Shown: piece after piece, positions 1 through 8,880 of the stretch
Position numbering within the stretch: position 1 is the stretch's first letter
Layout: the number at the start of each line of letters is the position of its first letter
Origin: Anaeromyxobacter diazotrophicus
GTDB taxonomy: Bacteria > Myxococcota > Myxococcia > Myxococcales > Anaeromyxobacteraceae
Assembly: GCF_013340205.1 (NCBI RefSeq)
Contig: NZ_BJTG01000006.1
Location: 124,001 to 188,000, forward strand
DNA length: 64,000 nt
Direction: 5' to 3'
The notes under the pieces: generated by a model
The model's database searches: none
Told to the model about the DNA's origin: nothing
Seen by the model: only the letters and a program-made list of their open reading frames with translations
Translations under genes and position numbers: made by a program

Positions 1-1650
1 TTCATCCGGCGCGTGAAGGCGCGCGGGCTCTGCTGCCGGCTCTCGTCCAACCTCGTCCGGCCGAGGGACCTGCGCGGTGTCGTCGCCGCGCGCCCAGACT
101 GGCTGAGGGTCTCGGTGTCCGGCTTCACGCAGCCGGTCTATGGCCAGACCCATCGCGGCGGCGACGTCGAGCGCGTGAAGGAGAACATGCGCCTCCTCCG
201 GTCGTACATGGACGAGCTCGGCGCCCCGATCGCGGTGGAGGTGAACTACCACGTGTACCGGCACAACTGCGGGCCGGAGTACACGGCGATGCAGGCGTTC
301 GCCCGCGAGCTGGGGTTCCACTTCGAGCCGATCTGGTCGGTCGCGGGATCGGCGGACAAGGTGCTCGCCTGGCTCGAGCACGGCGTTCCGGAGTCCGACC
401 GCCCGCACGTCGAGCGCCTGGTGCACCGGCCCGAGGAATCGCGCGACATCTCCAACCGGTACCGTCACTTGCTCTCCCCCGGTGAGTGCGCGTTGCGCAA
501 CTCCGTGCTGATCAACTCGGACGGGAGCGTCGACCTCTGCTGCGCAGTGTACGACGTGCCGCCCGTGGCGGAGAGCTTCCTCGAGACGACGGCCGAGGAC
601 CTCCAGGCCGCGAAGCGCCGGGCGCCCATCTGCGAGCGGTGCATGGAGCAGGGGCTGCACCTCACTTACCTGTACGCCGGCAAGGCGGAGCGCGATGCGC
701 GAGGGCTGGCCATTCTGGCCGCGGAGCAAGTCGCCGGGACCCACGCCAGCGTCGTGACACGGGAGGAAACGATGAGCACTACGCTTCCAGTCGAGCGTCG
801 CCAGGATTCGGTCGAAGCCGCGCGGGGCGGGGCGAAGGCCACCGAGGCGGACGAGCTCCTCCCCGCCGGGGCCGGCGTCGAGCGTACGGCGCGGTCGGTC
901 GCGGGCGGGCTCACGGCAGTCAGGGCTCGTTACCTCGATCTCATGAAGCGCTGCATCCTCAACCTGATCTACGAGGACGACGACATGCTCCGGAAGCAGT
1001 CGTTCTCCGCGGCGATGCGCCGCGACGGCCAGGACTGGCCGGCTGTCGCCCACTCCATGATCGGCCAGCGGAGGATGGACAACGTGCAGGCCTGCGTCGA
1101 GGACGTGATCCGGCGGGGCGTGCCAGGCGACCTCATCGAGACCGGGGTCTGGCGGGGCGGGACCACCATCCTCATGCGCTCCATCCTGGAGGCCTACGGC
1201 GTCTCGGATCGGCGCGTGTGGGTCGCCGATTCGTTCGCGGGGCTCCCCGAGCCGGACGCGGAGAAGTACCCGCACGACGCGGGCGACACGTTCCACACCT
1301 ATCCAGAGCTCGCGATCTCGGTGGAGAAGGTCCAGGAGAACTTCGCTCGCTACGGGCTGCTGGACGATCAGGTCCGATTCCTCGAGGGCTGGTTCAAGGA
1401 CACGCTGCCCACGGCGCCCATCGAGCGCATCGCGGTCGCCCGGCTGGACGGCGACATGTACGAGTCCACGATGGACGCGCTCCAGGCCCTCTACCCGAAG
1501 CTCTCGATCGGCGGGTACCTCATCGTCGACGACTACGGCGCGGTGCCCGGCTGCAAGGAGGCGGTGGACGGGTATCGCCGAGCGCACGCCATCACCGAGC
1601 CGATCGAGCGGGCGGACTGGACGGGGGTCTACTGGCGGCGCGAGCGCTGA
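1..1650 (+). CDS. Radical SAM/SPASM-like protein fused to TylF-type O-methyltransferase (5' truncated)
   Basis: The frame is already open at base 1, so the gene begins outside the window and the CxxxCxxC motif of a radical SAM core is not visible. The first ~230 residues look like the end of a radical SAM barrel followed by SPASM-like cysteines (C near base 487, 'DLCCAVYD' near 532, 'CERCMEQG' near 631). From about base 900 the protein is a TylF/macrocin-type SAM-dependent O-methyltransferase: 'ETGVWRGGT' (SAM site), 'LDGDMYESTMDAL' and 'VDDYG' (acidic metal ligands), ending in 'GVYWR'. An internal ATG at 772 with GGGAGGAAAC just upstream would give a free 292-residue methyltransferase. Such pairs occur in glycan or natural-product tailoring; the substrate is unknown. 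The methyltransferase call is firm; the fusion may be an indel artefact. Confidence 0.75.
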   Translation, partial: FIRRVKARGLCCRLSSNLVRPRDLRGVVAARPDWLRVSVSGFTQPVYGQTHRGGDVERVKENMRLLRSYMDELGAPIAVEVNYHVYRHNCGPEYTAMQAFARELGFHFEPIWSVAGSADKVLAWLEHGVPESDRPHVERLVHRPEESRDISNRYRHLLSPGECALRNSVLINSDGSVDLCCAVYDVPPVAESFLETTAEDLQAAKRRAPICERCMEQGLHLTYLYAGKAERDARGLAILAAEQVAGTHASVVTREETMSTTLPVERRQDSVEAARGGAKATEADELLPAGAGVERTARSVAGGLTAVRARYLDLMKRCILNLIYEDDDMLRKQSFSAAMRRDGQDWPAVAHSMIGQRRMDNVQACVEDVIRRGVPGDLIETGVWRGGTTILMRSILEAYGVSDRRVWVADSFAGLPEPDAEKYPHDAGDTFHTYPELAISVEKVQENFARYGLLDDQVRFLEGWFKDTLPTAPIERIAVARLDGDMYESTMDALQALYPKLSIGGYLIVDDYGAVPGCKEAVDGYRRAHAITEPIERADWTGVYWRRER

Positions 1651-1683
1651 CAGGTCGCGTGCGCCCTCTGCTATCGTGAGCCG

Positions 1684-2130
1684 GTGTCAGCCTCCCGCCC
1701 GCGCGCCCTCTCCTACCTCGCCTACCGCGCGCTGCTCGCTCACCCGCTGAAGCGCCTGCGCCAGCGGGGCACCGGGCTCGACCGGTTCCTCGCGAACTAC
1801 GCGGGCGAGGGCCTGGTCCCGACGCACCCGGACGACCGCGCCGTCGGGGAGGCGGCCAGCGCCTGCGTCGGGTGCGGGCTGTGCGAGGCCGGGTGCGAGC
1901 TCGCCACCGCGGTGCCGTCGATCCGCTCGCTCGGGCTCCACGCCGCCTTCCGGCTCTACGGGAAGAGCAGCGCCGAGCTCCCGCACGCGGCCGAGGCGCT
2001 GCGCGCCTGCGCGGCGTGCCAGGGGTGCGACCCGCTCTGCCCGACGGGCGTCCCCATCGCGCGCGTCGTGCGGCACCTGCTCGCGCGCGTGAGCGCGCCG
2101 CCCGGCCCGGGGTATGCTCCGGGGGGATGA
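1684..2130 (+). CDS. Small HdrC-like 4Fe-4S protein
   Basis: 148 residues with GTG start. It carries two ferredoxin-like cysteine sets: 'CVGCGLCEAGC' near residue 61 and 'CAACQGCDPLCP' near residue 113, enough for two 4Fe-4S clusters. This resembles the HdrC/SdhB-like electron-transfer module, but no CCG (HdrB) domain follows. In the first set the last Cys is followed by Glu instead of the usual Pro. The stop overlaps the next start (ATGA), so it is translationally coupled to the lipid kinase gene. A TATCGT hexamer ends 6 nt before the GTG and no Shine-Dalgarno is visible, suggesting a leaderless message. The redox partner is unknown. Confidence 0.72.
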   Translation: MSASRPRALSYLAYRALLAHPLKRLRQRGTGLDRFLANYAGEGLVPTHPDDRAVGEAASACVGCGLCEAGCELATAVPSIRSLGLHAAFRLYGKSSAELPHAAEALRACAACQGCDPLCPTGVPIARVVRHLLARVSAPPGPGYAPGG

Positions 2131-3068
2131 AGCCCCACCTCATCGTCAACCCGGCCAGCGCGTACGGCCGGACCGGCCGCCACTTCGACGACATCGCGCG
2201 CGCGGTGCGCGGCGCGGTCGGCGACTTCGACTGCAGCTTCACCGAGCGCCGCGGCCACGGGGTGCTCCTCGCCCGGGAGGTCTCCCGCGCGGGGGCGAAC
2301 CTGGTGGTGGCGGTCGGCGGGGACGGCACCGCCAGCGAGGTCGTCGACGGGCTGATGCTGGAGCGCGCGGCGGCGGGCGGCGGGGGCGCCGCGTTCGGCT
2401 TCATCTCGCGCGGGACGGGCGGCGACCTGCGCCGCTCGCTCGGGTGCCCCACCGACGCGGCCGGGGCGGCCCGCGTCCTCGCCGGTCCGGCGGAGCGCGT
2501 CATCGACCTCGGCCGGGTCGAGTTCGTCGGCCACGGGGGGAAGCCGGAGGCGCGCCACTTCGTCAACGTGGCGGGGTTCGGCGTCGCGGGCCGGGTGGTG
2601 CGCGACGTGGAGCGGATGGGGAAGCTCCTCGGCGGGAAGGCCACGTTCATGCTGGCCTCGGCCAAGGCCCTCATGGGCTGGCGCGACCAGCCGGTGCGCT
2701 GGCGCATCGACGGCGGGCCCTGGCGCGAGGACCGCGTCACCTCGCTCGCGGTGTGCAACGGACGGTTCTTCGGCGGCGGGATGATGGTCGCGCCGGCGGC
2801 GCGGCTCGACGACGGGCTGTTCGACGTCACGCTCTGGAAAGGCCTGGGCCTCGCGGACTTCGCGCTGAAGAAGGGCATGCTCTACGACGGCTCGCACCTG
2901 CGGCTCCCCAACACGAGCACGTTCCGGGGCCGGGTGGTGGAGGCGGAGCCGCTGGGGAAGGAGCCCGTCCTGCTGGACGTCGACGGCGAGCAGCCGGGCG
3001 TGCTCCCCGCGCGGTTCACCCTGCTCGCTGGGGTGTTGAGGGCGCGCGCACCGGGGGTGGATGCATAG
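2127..3068 (+). CDS. Diacylglycerol/sphingosine-type lipid kinase family protein
   Basis: 313 residues, typical length for the YegS/DgkB family. The N-terminal domain has 'HLIVNPASAYG' and the nucleotide-binding 'VVAVGGDGTASEVVDGL'. The usual GTxND motif appears as 'SRGTGGDLRRSLG'. The C-terminal domain has 'FVNVAGFG', 'VCNGRFFGGGMMVAPAARLDDG' (family metal/lipid-lobe signature) and 'LLDVDGEQPG'. Expected activity is ATP-dependent phosphorylation of a lipid alcohol at the membrane. The substrate cannot be told from sequence. The start ATG overlaps the preceding stop by 4 nt, so both are one operon. Confidence 0.85.
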   Translation: MKPHLIVNPASAYGRTGRHFDDIARAVRGAVGDFDCSFTERRGHGVLLAREVSRAGANLVVAVGGDGTASEVVDGLMLERAAAGGGGAAFGFISRGTGGDLRRSLGCPTDAAGAARVLAGPAERVIDLGRVEFVGHGGKPEARHFVNVAGFGVAGRVVRDVERMGKLLGGKATFMLASAKALMGWRDQPVRWRIDGGPWREDRVTSLAVCNGRFFGGGMMVAPAARLDDGLFDVTLWKGLGLADFALKKGMLYDGSHLRLPNTSTFRGRVVEAEPLGKEPVLLDVDGEQPGVLPARFTLLAGVLRARAPGVDA

Positions 3069-3077
3069 CTTGCGGGC

Positions 3078-4028
3078 ATGCTCCTGCTCGCTCTGACCCT
3101 CGCCCTGGCCGCGCCCCAGACGGCGCCGGGCGCGGCGGCGGTGGATGCCGCGCCCGTCACGAACGGTCAAACCCCGCCGGTGCAGGTGGTGGCCGACCCG
3201 CCCCAGGCGCGCGCCTTCTGCGAGTCCCTCACGCCCGGGGAGCGGCTCCGCGGGGGGAGCGACGTGGTGGCGCAGGCGCGGGCGGAGGCGCAGCAGGACG
3301 CGCGCCGCGAGGCGGCGCTGCTCGGCCGGTACCGCGTCACCGTCCCGGGGGCGGCGCTCAAGTTCGCGCCGTACGACCGCGAGGAGCAGGAGCTGTCGCT
3401 CTCGGAGCGCACCTTCCTCGCCGGCGCGGGCGGCACGCTCCACCTGTGGCTGGTGAGCCGCGCGGGCCTCCCGGTCGCCGCCGACGAGGCGGCGGCCTCG
3501 CGCATCGTGCAGGCGGCGGCCCAGAAGAAGCTGGCGCTCGTCCTCACCTTCACGCTCCCGGACGACGAGGACGAGGCTGTCTGCGCCAACGCGACCGGCT
3601 CGCGGCACTACGCGCTGGGCGTCGAGCCGTTCTCCTGGGAGTACGTGGCGGACGAGCAGGTGCTGGCGCGCGGCGGCGAGGGCGGCGACCGGCCGCTCGT
3701 GACCGCGGCGCAGGGCGCGCGGCCGCGCGTCGAGGTGAGCGATCCCTACGGCGCGGGCGGGCGCGAGGCGCGGCAGGCGCTCGAGGGGCGCCTCCAGGAG
3801 CTCCAGGGCTGCTACGAGCAGGCGCTCCGGCAGAACCCGGGGCTCGACGGCACGCTGGTGGCCGAGGTCGAGCCGGGCCGGGGGGTGCGCCTCGCGGCCG
3901 ACTCGGTGGGGGACGAGGGGCTCGGCGCGTGCGTGCAGGGGATCGTCTCGCGCGTCCGCTTCGCGGGCGGCGGGCGGCTCGACCTCCCCATCCACTTCTT
4001 GCTCGAGCCGCCGACCGCCGCGCGGTAG
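3078..4028 (+). CDS. Secreted protein with AgmX/PglI-type C-terminal domain
   Basis: 316 residues. A hydrophobic N-terminus ('MLLLALTLALAAPQ') looks like a short signal peptide. The middle (~60-230) has no recognised domain. Residues ~235-312 match the AgmX/PglI C-terminal pattern of gliding-motility and TonB-like proteins: 'LQGCYEQALRQNPGLDGTLVAEVEPG', then 'LGACVQGIVSRVRFAGGG' and 'PIHFLLEPP'. In myxobacteria these domains occur on many cell-envelope proteins. Two Cys in the domain could form a disulfide. TAGCTT lies 6 nt before ATG, another leaderless-type start. The gene is 9 nt after the lipid kinase and ends 2 nt from the convergent helicase stop. Confidence 0.6.
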   Translation: MLLLALTLALAAPQTAPGAAAVDAAPVTNGQTPPVQVVADPPQARAFCESLTPGERLRGGSDVVAQARAEAQQDARREAALLGRYRVTVPGAALKFAPYDREEQELSLSERTFLAGAGGTLHLWLVSRAGLPVAADEAAASRIVQAAAQKKLALVLTFTLPDDEDEAVCANATGSRHYALGVEPFSWEYVADEQVLARGGEGGDRPLVTAAQGARPRVEVSDPYGAGGREARQALEGRLQELQGCYEQALRQNPGLDGTLVAEVEPGRGVRLAADSVGDEGLGACVQGIVSRVRFAGGGRLDLPIHFLLEPPTAAR

Positions 4029-4030
4029 GG

Positions 4031-6835
4031 CTACACGCAGCGCCAGTACGCGGTCGCGACCAGCGTCCGCTTCTCCTTCGGCTCGGCGCGCCTGCGCAGC
4101 TCCGTCACCGCCCGGTCGCGCTCGCCGTAGCGGAGCGCCTCGGTGGCGCGCAGGTCGTCGAGCCGGCGGCGGTACTCGCGCTCGGCGCGCTCGAGGAGCG
4201 CCCGCCGATCCCGCTGCGGCAGGTCCACCTTGTCGTGCAGCGCGGAGCGCGCCTTCGCCCACGCCTCGCGCGCCTCCTCGACGTGGCGCCGCGGGGCGGC
4301 GAGGACGTCCTCGACCGACCGGTCCCAGCGCTCGCGCTGCTCGTCGTAGCTCGCGCCGGCGCGCTCGGCGAACTCGGCCAGGAGCCGCGAGGAGAGCGCC
4401 GCCAGCGCCTCCTCCTGGGCGGTGCCCATGGAGATGGCCCCGCCGCGCGGGCCGCCCTTCGCCTCGCGCGCCGGGAGCTGGGCGAAGAGCTCGCTCGCCT
4501 CGGCGGGCAGGGCGCGGTACCGGTCGCCGTCCGCCCACAGGATGACGTGCGCCAGCTTGTCCTCGGAGGCGAGCGCGTCGAAGCCGAACTTGTAGGCGAA
4601 CCACCAGCCCTCGCAGCCCGCCAGCTCCTGAAGCTGCGGCGGGAGCGAGCGCGCGTCGAGCTCGACCAGCGACACCGCCTCCTGCGGCCGCGTCTTGACC
4701 GCCTCCGCGGCGGCCTTGGCGAGCCGCGCGCGGCGCGCCTTCGACCGCGCCTCGCCCGGCGGCGGCTCGGGGACGGGGAGGGGGGCCTCGCCCTCCTCGA
4801 AGACGCTGCGCACCAGCGCCTCCTCGTCCGCCTCGCGCCGCGCGACCGCCTCGCGCGCCGCCTTCTCCGCGATGCGGAGCTTGCCCCGGACCTCGCCGTC
4901 GAACTTCTCGAAGAGCAGCGCCCGCGCGGCCGCGAGGCGCGCCTCGATGCGCTCGTCGAGGTCCTTGCGGAGCGCGTTGAACGCGACGTCGATCTCCTCG
5001 CCCGAGCGGCACGACTGGTAGATGTCGAGGACGCGCGCCTCGAAGTCGATGCCGCTCCCCAGCGCGCCCAGGATCTCGTCGGACGATCCGAACACGCCGT
5101 CGAAGAGCGCCAGCTTCTGCGAGAGCAGGTCGTAGAGGCGCGCGTCGGCGGCGTTCTGCCGGTTGAGGAAGTTGAGGACCAGGACGTCGCGCTGCTGGCC
5201 GTAGCGGTGGCAGCGCCCGATGCGCTGCTCGACGCGCTGCGGGTTCCAGGGCAGGTCGAAGTTCACGACCAGGTTGCAGAACTGGAGGTTCAGTCCCTCC
5301 GCCCCCGCCTCGGTCATGAGCAGGATCTGGGTCTTGTGCCGGAACTCCTCCACCAGCGCCTGCCGCTTGTCGGGGCCGCCGGCGTCGCCGGAGAGGCTGG
5401 TGGTGGTGTAGCCGCGCGCCTCGAGGATCTTCTTCAGATAGTCCTGCGTGCGGCGGAACTCGGTGAAGACCACCGCCTTCTGCGGCCAGCCGCAGGCGCG
5501 CGCCACGGTGAAGGTCCGGTCGAGGCCGCGCACCAGCGCGTCGCCCTTCGCGTTCACCTGGATGGAGGCCGCCAGCTTGGCGCAGGCGCGCAGCTCGGCC
5601 AGCTCGTCGCGCATCTTGGAGACCGCGGCGGCGCCCTTCGGCCGCCCGTCGTCGCGCCCGCTCCCGCCGAGCTCCTCCGCCTCCTCCTCGAACCCGGAGA
5701 GATCGAGGAAGGCGTCGGCCTGCGCCGCGCACTCCGCCCCGGCCAGCTTGCCCTCGAGCGAGTCGGCCAGCTTCCCCAGCGTGTGCGCGAGGGCGAAGGT
5801 CGAGCTGGCGAGGATCTTCCGGTAGACGAGGACGAGCAGGGCGCGGCGCGACTGCGGGATGGCGACCGCGTCCTCGCGGCGCAGGTACTCCGAGACGCGG
5901 TCGTACAGCTCCTGCTCCTCGGGCGTCGGCGCGAAGTCCTCCACCAGCGAGCGCCGGGCGGTGAACTTCACGTACTCCTTCACCTGCCGGCGCAGGGTGC
6001 GGATGACCACCTGCCCGAGCCGCTCCTTGAGGTCGGCCGCCTTGTCCTCGGTGAGCTCGCCCGAGGCGAACTGCATCCGGAAGGCGTCCTCGGTGCCGAG
6101 CAGCGCGTCGTCGATGAAGGCGGTGAGCCCGAGCAGCTCCATCACGTCGTTCTGGAGCGGGGTGGCGGTGAGGAGGAGCTTCGGGCACTTCCGCAGGCCC
6201 TTGCGGAGCGCCTGGCCGGTCTTGTGGTCGCGGCGGTAGGCGTTGCGCAGCCGGTGCGCCTCGTCGATGACCGCGAGGTCCCAGGGCACCCGCGCCACCT
6301 CGTCCGCGCGCAGCGCCGCGAACGGGTGCGAGGCGATCACGATCCCGCCGGTGTCGAACGGGTTGAGCTTCAGCCCGTGCCTCTCCTGCGCGCGCGCGGT
6401 GTTGCCGTCCACCACCTCGGAGTCGAGGCCGAACTTGGAGCTGAGCTCGTCGCGCCACTGGTTCCGGAGCGACGCGGGGACGAGGATGAGGATGCGCCCG
6501 CGCCCCTCGGCGGCGAGCTGGGCGAGCACCAGGCCCGCCTCCACCGTCTTGCCGAGGCCGACCTCGTCGGCGAGGACGCAGCCGCCCGTGGCCATGGACG
6601 AGAGGGCGAAGGCCGCCGCCTCGATCTGGTGCGGGTTCAGGTCCACCGCCGACTGCGCCAGCGCCGGCGCCAGGCGCGTGGCGCCCTGGCCGCTGCGCGC
6701 GGTGAGGGCCTCGGCCGCGATGCGCTGGTGGAAGCGGGTGAGCGACGCCGCCTTGACCCTCGGCGCGTCCTGCTCCCCCACGGCCGTGCGCTCGCGCACG
6801 GCGACCCCGGTCCCCACGACGCCCATCCCCACCAC
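4031..6835 (-). CDS. SNF2/RapA-type DEAH helicase
   Basis: 934 residues. Superfamily 2 motifs are intact: motif I 'DEVGLGKT' (90-97), 'LVPASLRNQW' (Ia), motif II 'DEAH' (191-194), motif III 'TATPLQN' (223-229), then the helicase C domain with 'VVFTEFRRTQDYL', 'TEAGAEGLNLQFC' (V) and 'QRIGRCHRYGQ' (537-547, VI). The C-terminal ~350 residues are charged and coiled-coil prone, as in HepA/RapA-like and phage-defence (DrmD-like) helicases. Likely an ATP-dependent DNA or nucleoprotein translocase. Neighbours are housekeeping genes and no nuclease or methyltransferase partner is adjacent. A GGCGGAGG site precedes the chosen ATG; a start 9 nt downstream is also possible. Confidence 0.8.
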   Translation of the reverse strand: MVGMGVVGTGVAVRERTAVGEQDAPRVKAASLTRFHQRIAAEALTARSGQGATRLAPALAQSAVDLNPHQIEAAAFALSSMATGGCVLADEVGLGKTVEAGLVLAQLAAEGRGRILILVPASLRNQWRDELSSKFGLDSEVVDGNTARAQERHGLKLNPFDTGGIVIASHPFAALRADEVARVPWDLAVIDEAHRLRNAYRRDHKTGQALRKGLRKCPKLLLTATPLQNDVMELLGLTAFIDDALLGTEDAFRMQFASGELTEDKAADLKERLGQVVIRTLRRQVKEYVKFTARRSLVEDFAPTPEEQELYDRVSEYLRREDAVAIPQSRRALLVLVYRKILASSTFALAHTLGKLADSLEGKLAGAECAAQADAFLDLSGFEEEAEELGGSGRDDGRPKGAAAVSKMRDELAELRACAKLAASIQVNAKGDALVRGLDRTFTVARACGWPQKAVVFTEFRRTQDYLKKILEARGYTTTSLSGDAGGPDKRQALVEEFRHKTQILLMTEAGAEGLNLQFCNLVVNFDLPWNPQRVEQRIGRCHRYGQQRDVLVLNFLNRQNAADARLYDLLSQKLALFDGVFGSSDEILGALGSGIDFEARVLDIYQSCRSGEEIDVAFNALRKDLDERIEARLAAARALLFEKFDGEVRGKLRIAEKAAREAVARREADEEALVRSVFEEGEAPLPVPEPPPGEARSKARRARLAKAAAEAVKTRPQEAVSLVELDARSLPPQLQELAGCEGWWFAYKFGFDALASEDKLAHVILWADGDRYRALPAEASELFAQLPAREAKGGPRGGAISMGTAQEEALAALSSRLLAEFAERAGASYDEQRERWDRSVEDVLAAPRRHVEEAREAWAKARSALHDKVDLPQRDRRALLERAEREYRRRLDDLRATEALRYGERDRAVTELRRRAEPKEKRTLVATAYWRCV

Positions 6836-6963
6836 CTCCGCCTTCCCGCCCAGACGACTTCCGCCCGCGCCCCACGAATGGGCGCCCGAGGCGGAGCCGA
6901 TATCCTAGCGCAGATCGCCCCGCGCTGGCGATGGGCTGAGGCCTGCGCGGGCGCGCCGCGCCG

Positions 6964-6994
6964 TTTGACGCCACCGCGCCGCGGGGGCTACATA
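6964..6994 (+). promoter_or_regulatory. Probable promoter of thiSG
   Basis: TTGACG (6964-6969) and TACATA (6989-6994) are separated by 19 nt. The -10 ends 8 nt before the thiS ATG and no Shine-Dalgarno or TPP riboswitch motif is present, so the transcript would start at or next to the start codon. Inferred by eye. Confidence 0.45.
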
Positions 6995-7002
6995 CCCCCA
7001 CC

Positions 7003-7203
7003 ATGCAGGTCAAGCTCAACGGCGAGATCCGGGAGCTCCCGGACGGCACCACCGTCGCGGCGCTGCTCGCCCAGCTCGGGGTGAAGGCGCAGCGGGTGGC
7101 GGTCGAGGTGAACGAGGCGGTCGTGACGAAGGACCGCTACGACGCGCACGCGCTGCGAGGCGGGGACGCGGTCGAGATCGTCGCCTTCGTCGGAGGAGGG
7201 TAG
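7003..7203 (+). CDS. thiS: Sulfur carrier protein ThiS
   Basis: 66 residues with a ubiquitin-like fold and the obligatory C-terminal Gly-Gly ('VAFVGGG'). ThiS is adenylated and thiocarboxylated at this tail and donates sulfur for the thiazole ring of thiamine. It lies 2 nt before thiG with the Shine-Dalgarno GGAGGAGGG inside its last codons, so the two are coupled. Length is normal (about 65). No thiF, thiH or thiO is adjacent. Leaderless-type start. Confidence 0.93.
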   Translation: MQVKLNGEIRELPDGTTVAALLAQLGVKAQRVAVEVNEAVVTKDRYDAHALRGGDAVEIVAFVGGG

Positions 7204-7205
7204 CC

Positions 7206-7979
7206 ATGGCGGACACCTGGTCGCTCGGCAAGCACACGTTCACGAGCCGGCTCCTCGTCGGCACCGGCAAGTACAAGGACTTCCCCACCATGCAGCGCGC
7301 GCTCGCCGCCTCGGGCGCGGAGGTCGTGACGGTGGCCGTGCGGCGCCTCGACCTCTCCAAGAAGGGGGCCGAGTCGCTGCTGGAGTGGGTCCCGAAGGGG
7401 ATGACGCTGCTCCCCAACACCGCCGCCTGCTTCACCGCCGACGAGGCGGTGCGCACGGCGCGGCTCGGCCGCGAGCTCGACATGGGCGAGCTCGTGAAGC
7501 TCGAGGTCATCGGGGACAAGCGCACGCTCTTCCCGGACGTCGAGGGGCTGGTGCAGGCGGCCCGGATCCTGGTGAAGGAGGGCTTCACGGTCCTCCCCTA
7601 CACGAACGACGACCCGGTCACGGCGAAGAAGCTGGAGGACGTCGGCTGCGCGGCGGTGATGCCGCTCGGCGCGCCCATCGGCTCGGGGCTCGGCCTCAGG
7701 AACCCCTACAACCTCCGCATCATCATGGAGACGGTGAAGGTGCCGGTGCTGGTCGACGCCGGGGTCGGCACCGCCAGCGACGCCGCCCTGGCGATGGAGC
7801 TCGGCGCGGTGGCGGTGCTCATGAACACCGCCATCGCCGAGGCGAAGGAGCCGGTCCTCATGGCCGAGGCGATGCGCGACGCCGTCGCCGCCGGCCGCAA
7901 GGCGCTCCTGGCCGGCCGCATCCCGATGAAGCTGCACGCCTCCGCGTCGAGCCCGATGACGGGGCTGATAGGATCGTAG
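7206..7979 (+). CDS. thiG: Thiazole synthase ThiG
   Basis: 257 residues, full length for the family. ThiG condenses 1-deoxy-xylulose 5-phosphate, dehydroglycine and ThiS thiocarboxylate into the thiazole phosphate. Recognisable segments are '[19 protein letters not shown]', '[24 protein letters not shown]', the Schiff-base Lys region '[16 protein letters not shown]', '[15 protein letters not shown]' and '[21 protein letters not shown]' (phosphate-binding). It is translated from an ATG 2 nt after thiS and converges on the next gene 6 nt downstream. Confidence 0.96.
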   Translation: MADTWSLGKHTFTSRLLVGTGKYKDFPTMQRALAASGAEVVTVAVRRLDLSKKGAESLLEWVPKGMTLLPNTAACFTADEAVRTARLGRELDMGELVKLEVIGDKRTLFPDVEGLVQAARILVKEGFTVLPYTNDDPVTAKKLEDVGCAAVMPLGAPIGSGLGLRNPYNLRIIMETVKVPVLVDAGVGTASDAALAMELGAVAVLMNTAIAEAKEPVLMAEAMRDAVAAGRKALLAGRIPMKLHASASSPMTGLIGS

Positions 7980-7985
7980 GGGGCG

Positions 7986-8807
7986 CTACCTCTTCACCGC
8001 CGGCCCGGTGGGCGCGATGCGCTGCCAGGTCTCCGCGAGGAAGCGGAAGGTGCGCGACGGCTTGCCCCAGCTGCCCGCCGTGAAGCCCCCGCAGATCTTC
8101 TCGTAGGCCTCCGGGTGCTGGTGGGGCTGGAACTCCTCGACCGTCCCGCGCACCGCGTAGCCGGTGAAGTCGTCGAGGTCGAGGATGAGCCGCGTCTCCT
8201 GCCGGTTGGTCTTGAGGTTCATGTACGTCTTCAGCGCGAGCCCGTCGCCGTGGTAGAGCGCGAGCCGCCCGCCGACCACCTCGCTGTGGAAGATCCAGCG
8301 CGGGGAGAGGTTGGCGTGCTCGCCGACGGCGGTGAGGGCGTAGCGCAGCCCGCCCACGATCTCCTGCACCTCCTCGAACGGGATCTGCTCGAAGAACTTC
8401 ATGGTGTAGGGGCTGTGGTGGACGGTGAAGATCTGGCTGCCGTGGACGGTGAGCTCGTCCCCGCGCGACTCGAAGAGCGCGCTCGCGGACTCGGCGGACG
8501 CGAGCGGCCGCGTCTTCACCTGGAACCCCTGGTACTGCTCCACGCGGGTGAGGTGGACGGTCACGCACTCGCCGCGGGTGGGCTGGCGCGGCAAGGTCCC
8601 CCGCAGCTGGACCCGCAGCTCCCGGTCGCCGTCGGCCGGGTCGAGCCGGACCACCGGGCAGATCCCCACCGCCGCGTAGCTGCCGGCGAGGCTGGTCGTC
8701 CCCATGAAGCTCAGCACCTTTTCGTAGCGGACGGCGGGGAAGTGCGGCGCCTGCTTCGTCCGCTGCTCCGCCAGGAACGCCACGAGCTGCTGCAGGTCCG
8801 TGTCCAC
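7986..8807 (-). CDS. Conserved hypothetical protein
   Basis: 273 residues if the GTG at 8807 is used; it has GGAG 8 nt upstream. An ATG at 8882 would add 25 residues and would overlap the thiE start in a shared CATG. No firm family. The protein is soluble, has no signal peptide, and is rich in beta-type segments ('LRVQLRGTLPRQPTRGECVTVHLTRVEQ' region, 'GRLALYHGDGLALKTYMNLKTN', 'RLILDLDDFTGYAVRGTVEEF'), loosely like split-barrel flavoproteins, but no signature motif supports that. It sits between thiSG and thiE on the opposite strand, so a link with thiamine synthesis is only positional. Confidence 0.55.
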   Translation of the reverse strand: MDTDLQQLVAFLAEQRTKQAPHFPAVRYEKVLSFMGTTSLAGSYAAVGICPVVRLDPADGDRELRVQLRGTLPRQPTRGECVTVHLTRVEQYQGFQVKTRPLASAESASALFESRGDELTVHGSQIFTVHHSPYTMKFFEQIPFEEVQEIVGGLRYALTAVGEHANLSPRWIFHSEVVGGRLALYHGDGLALKTYMNLKTNRQETRLILDLDDFTGYAVRGTVEEFQPHQHPEAYEKICGGFTAGSWGKPSRTFRFLAETWQRIAPTGPAVKR

Positions 8808-8880
8808 GATCTTCTCCGAGGTGCGAGGGTCACCGAGGTGGCGGAAGGACACCCACCTCTGCGAGACTCGAATGCCGACC

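Noticed and set aside
4031-6835. DISARM-type phage-defence system based on the DrmD-like helicase
   Set aside because: None of the partner genes (DrmA, DrmB, DrmC, methyltransferase) is adjacent; neighbours are thiamine and envelope genes.
6836-7002. TPP riboswitch upstream of thiS
   Set aside because: Only an isolated CTGAGG is present; the conserved thi-box pairings and the second conserved loop are missing, and the promoter leaves no room for a leader.
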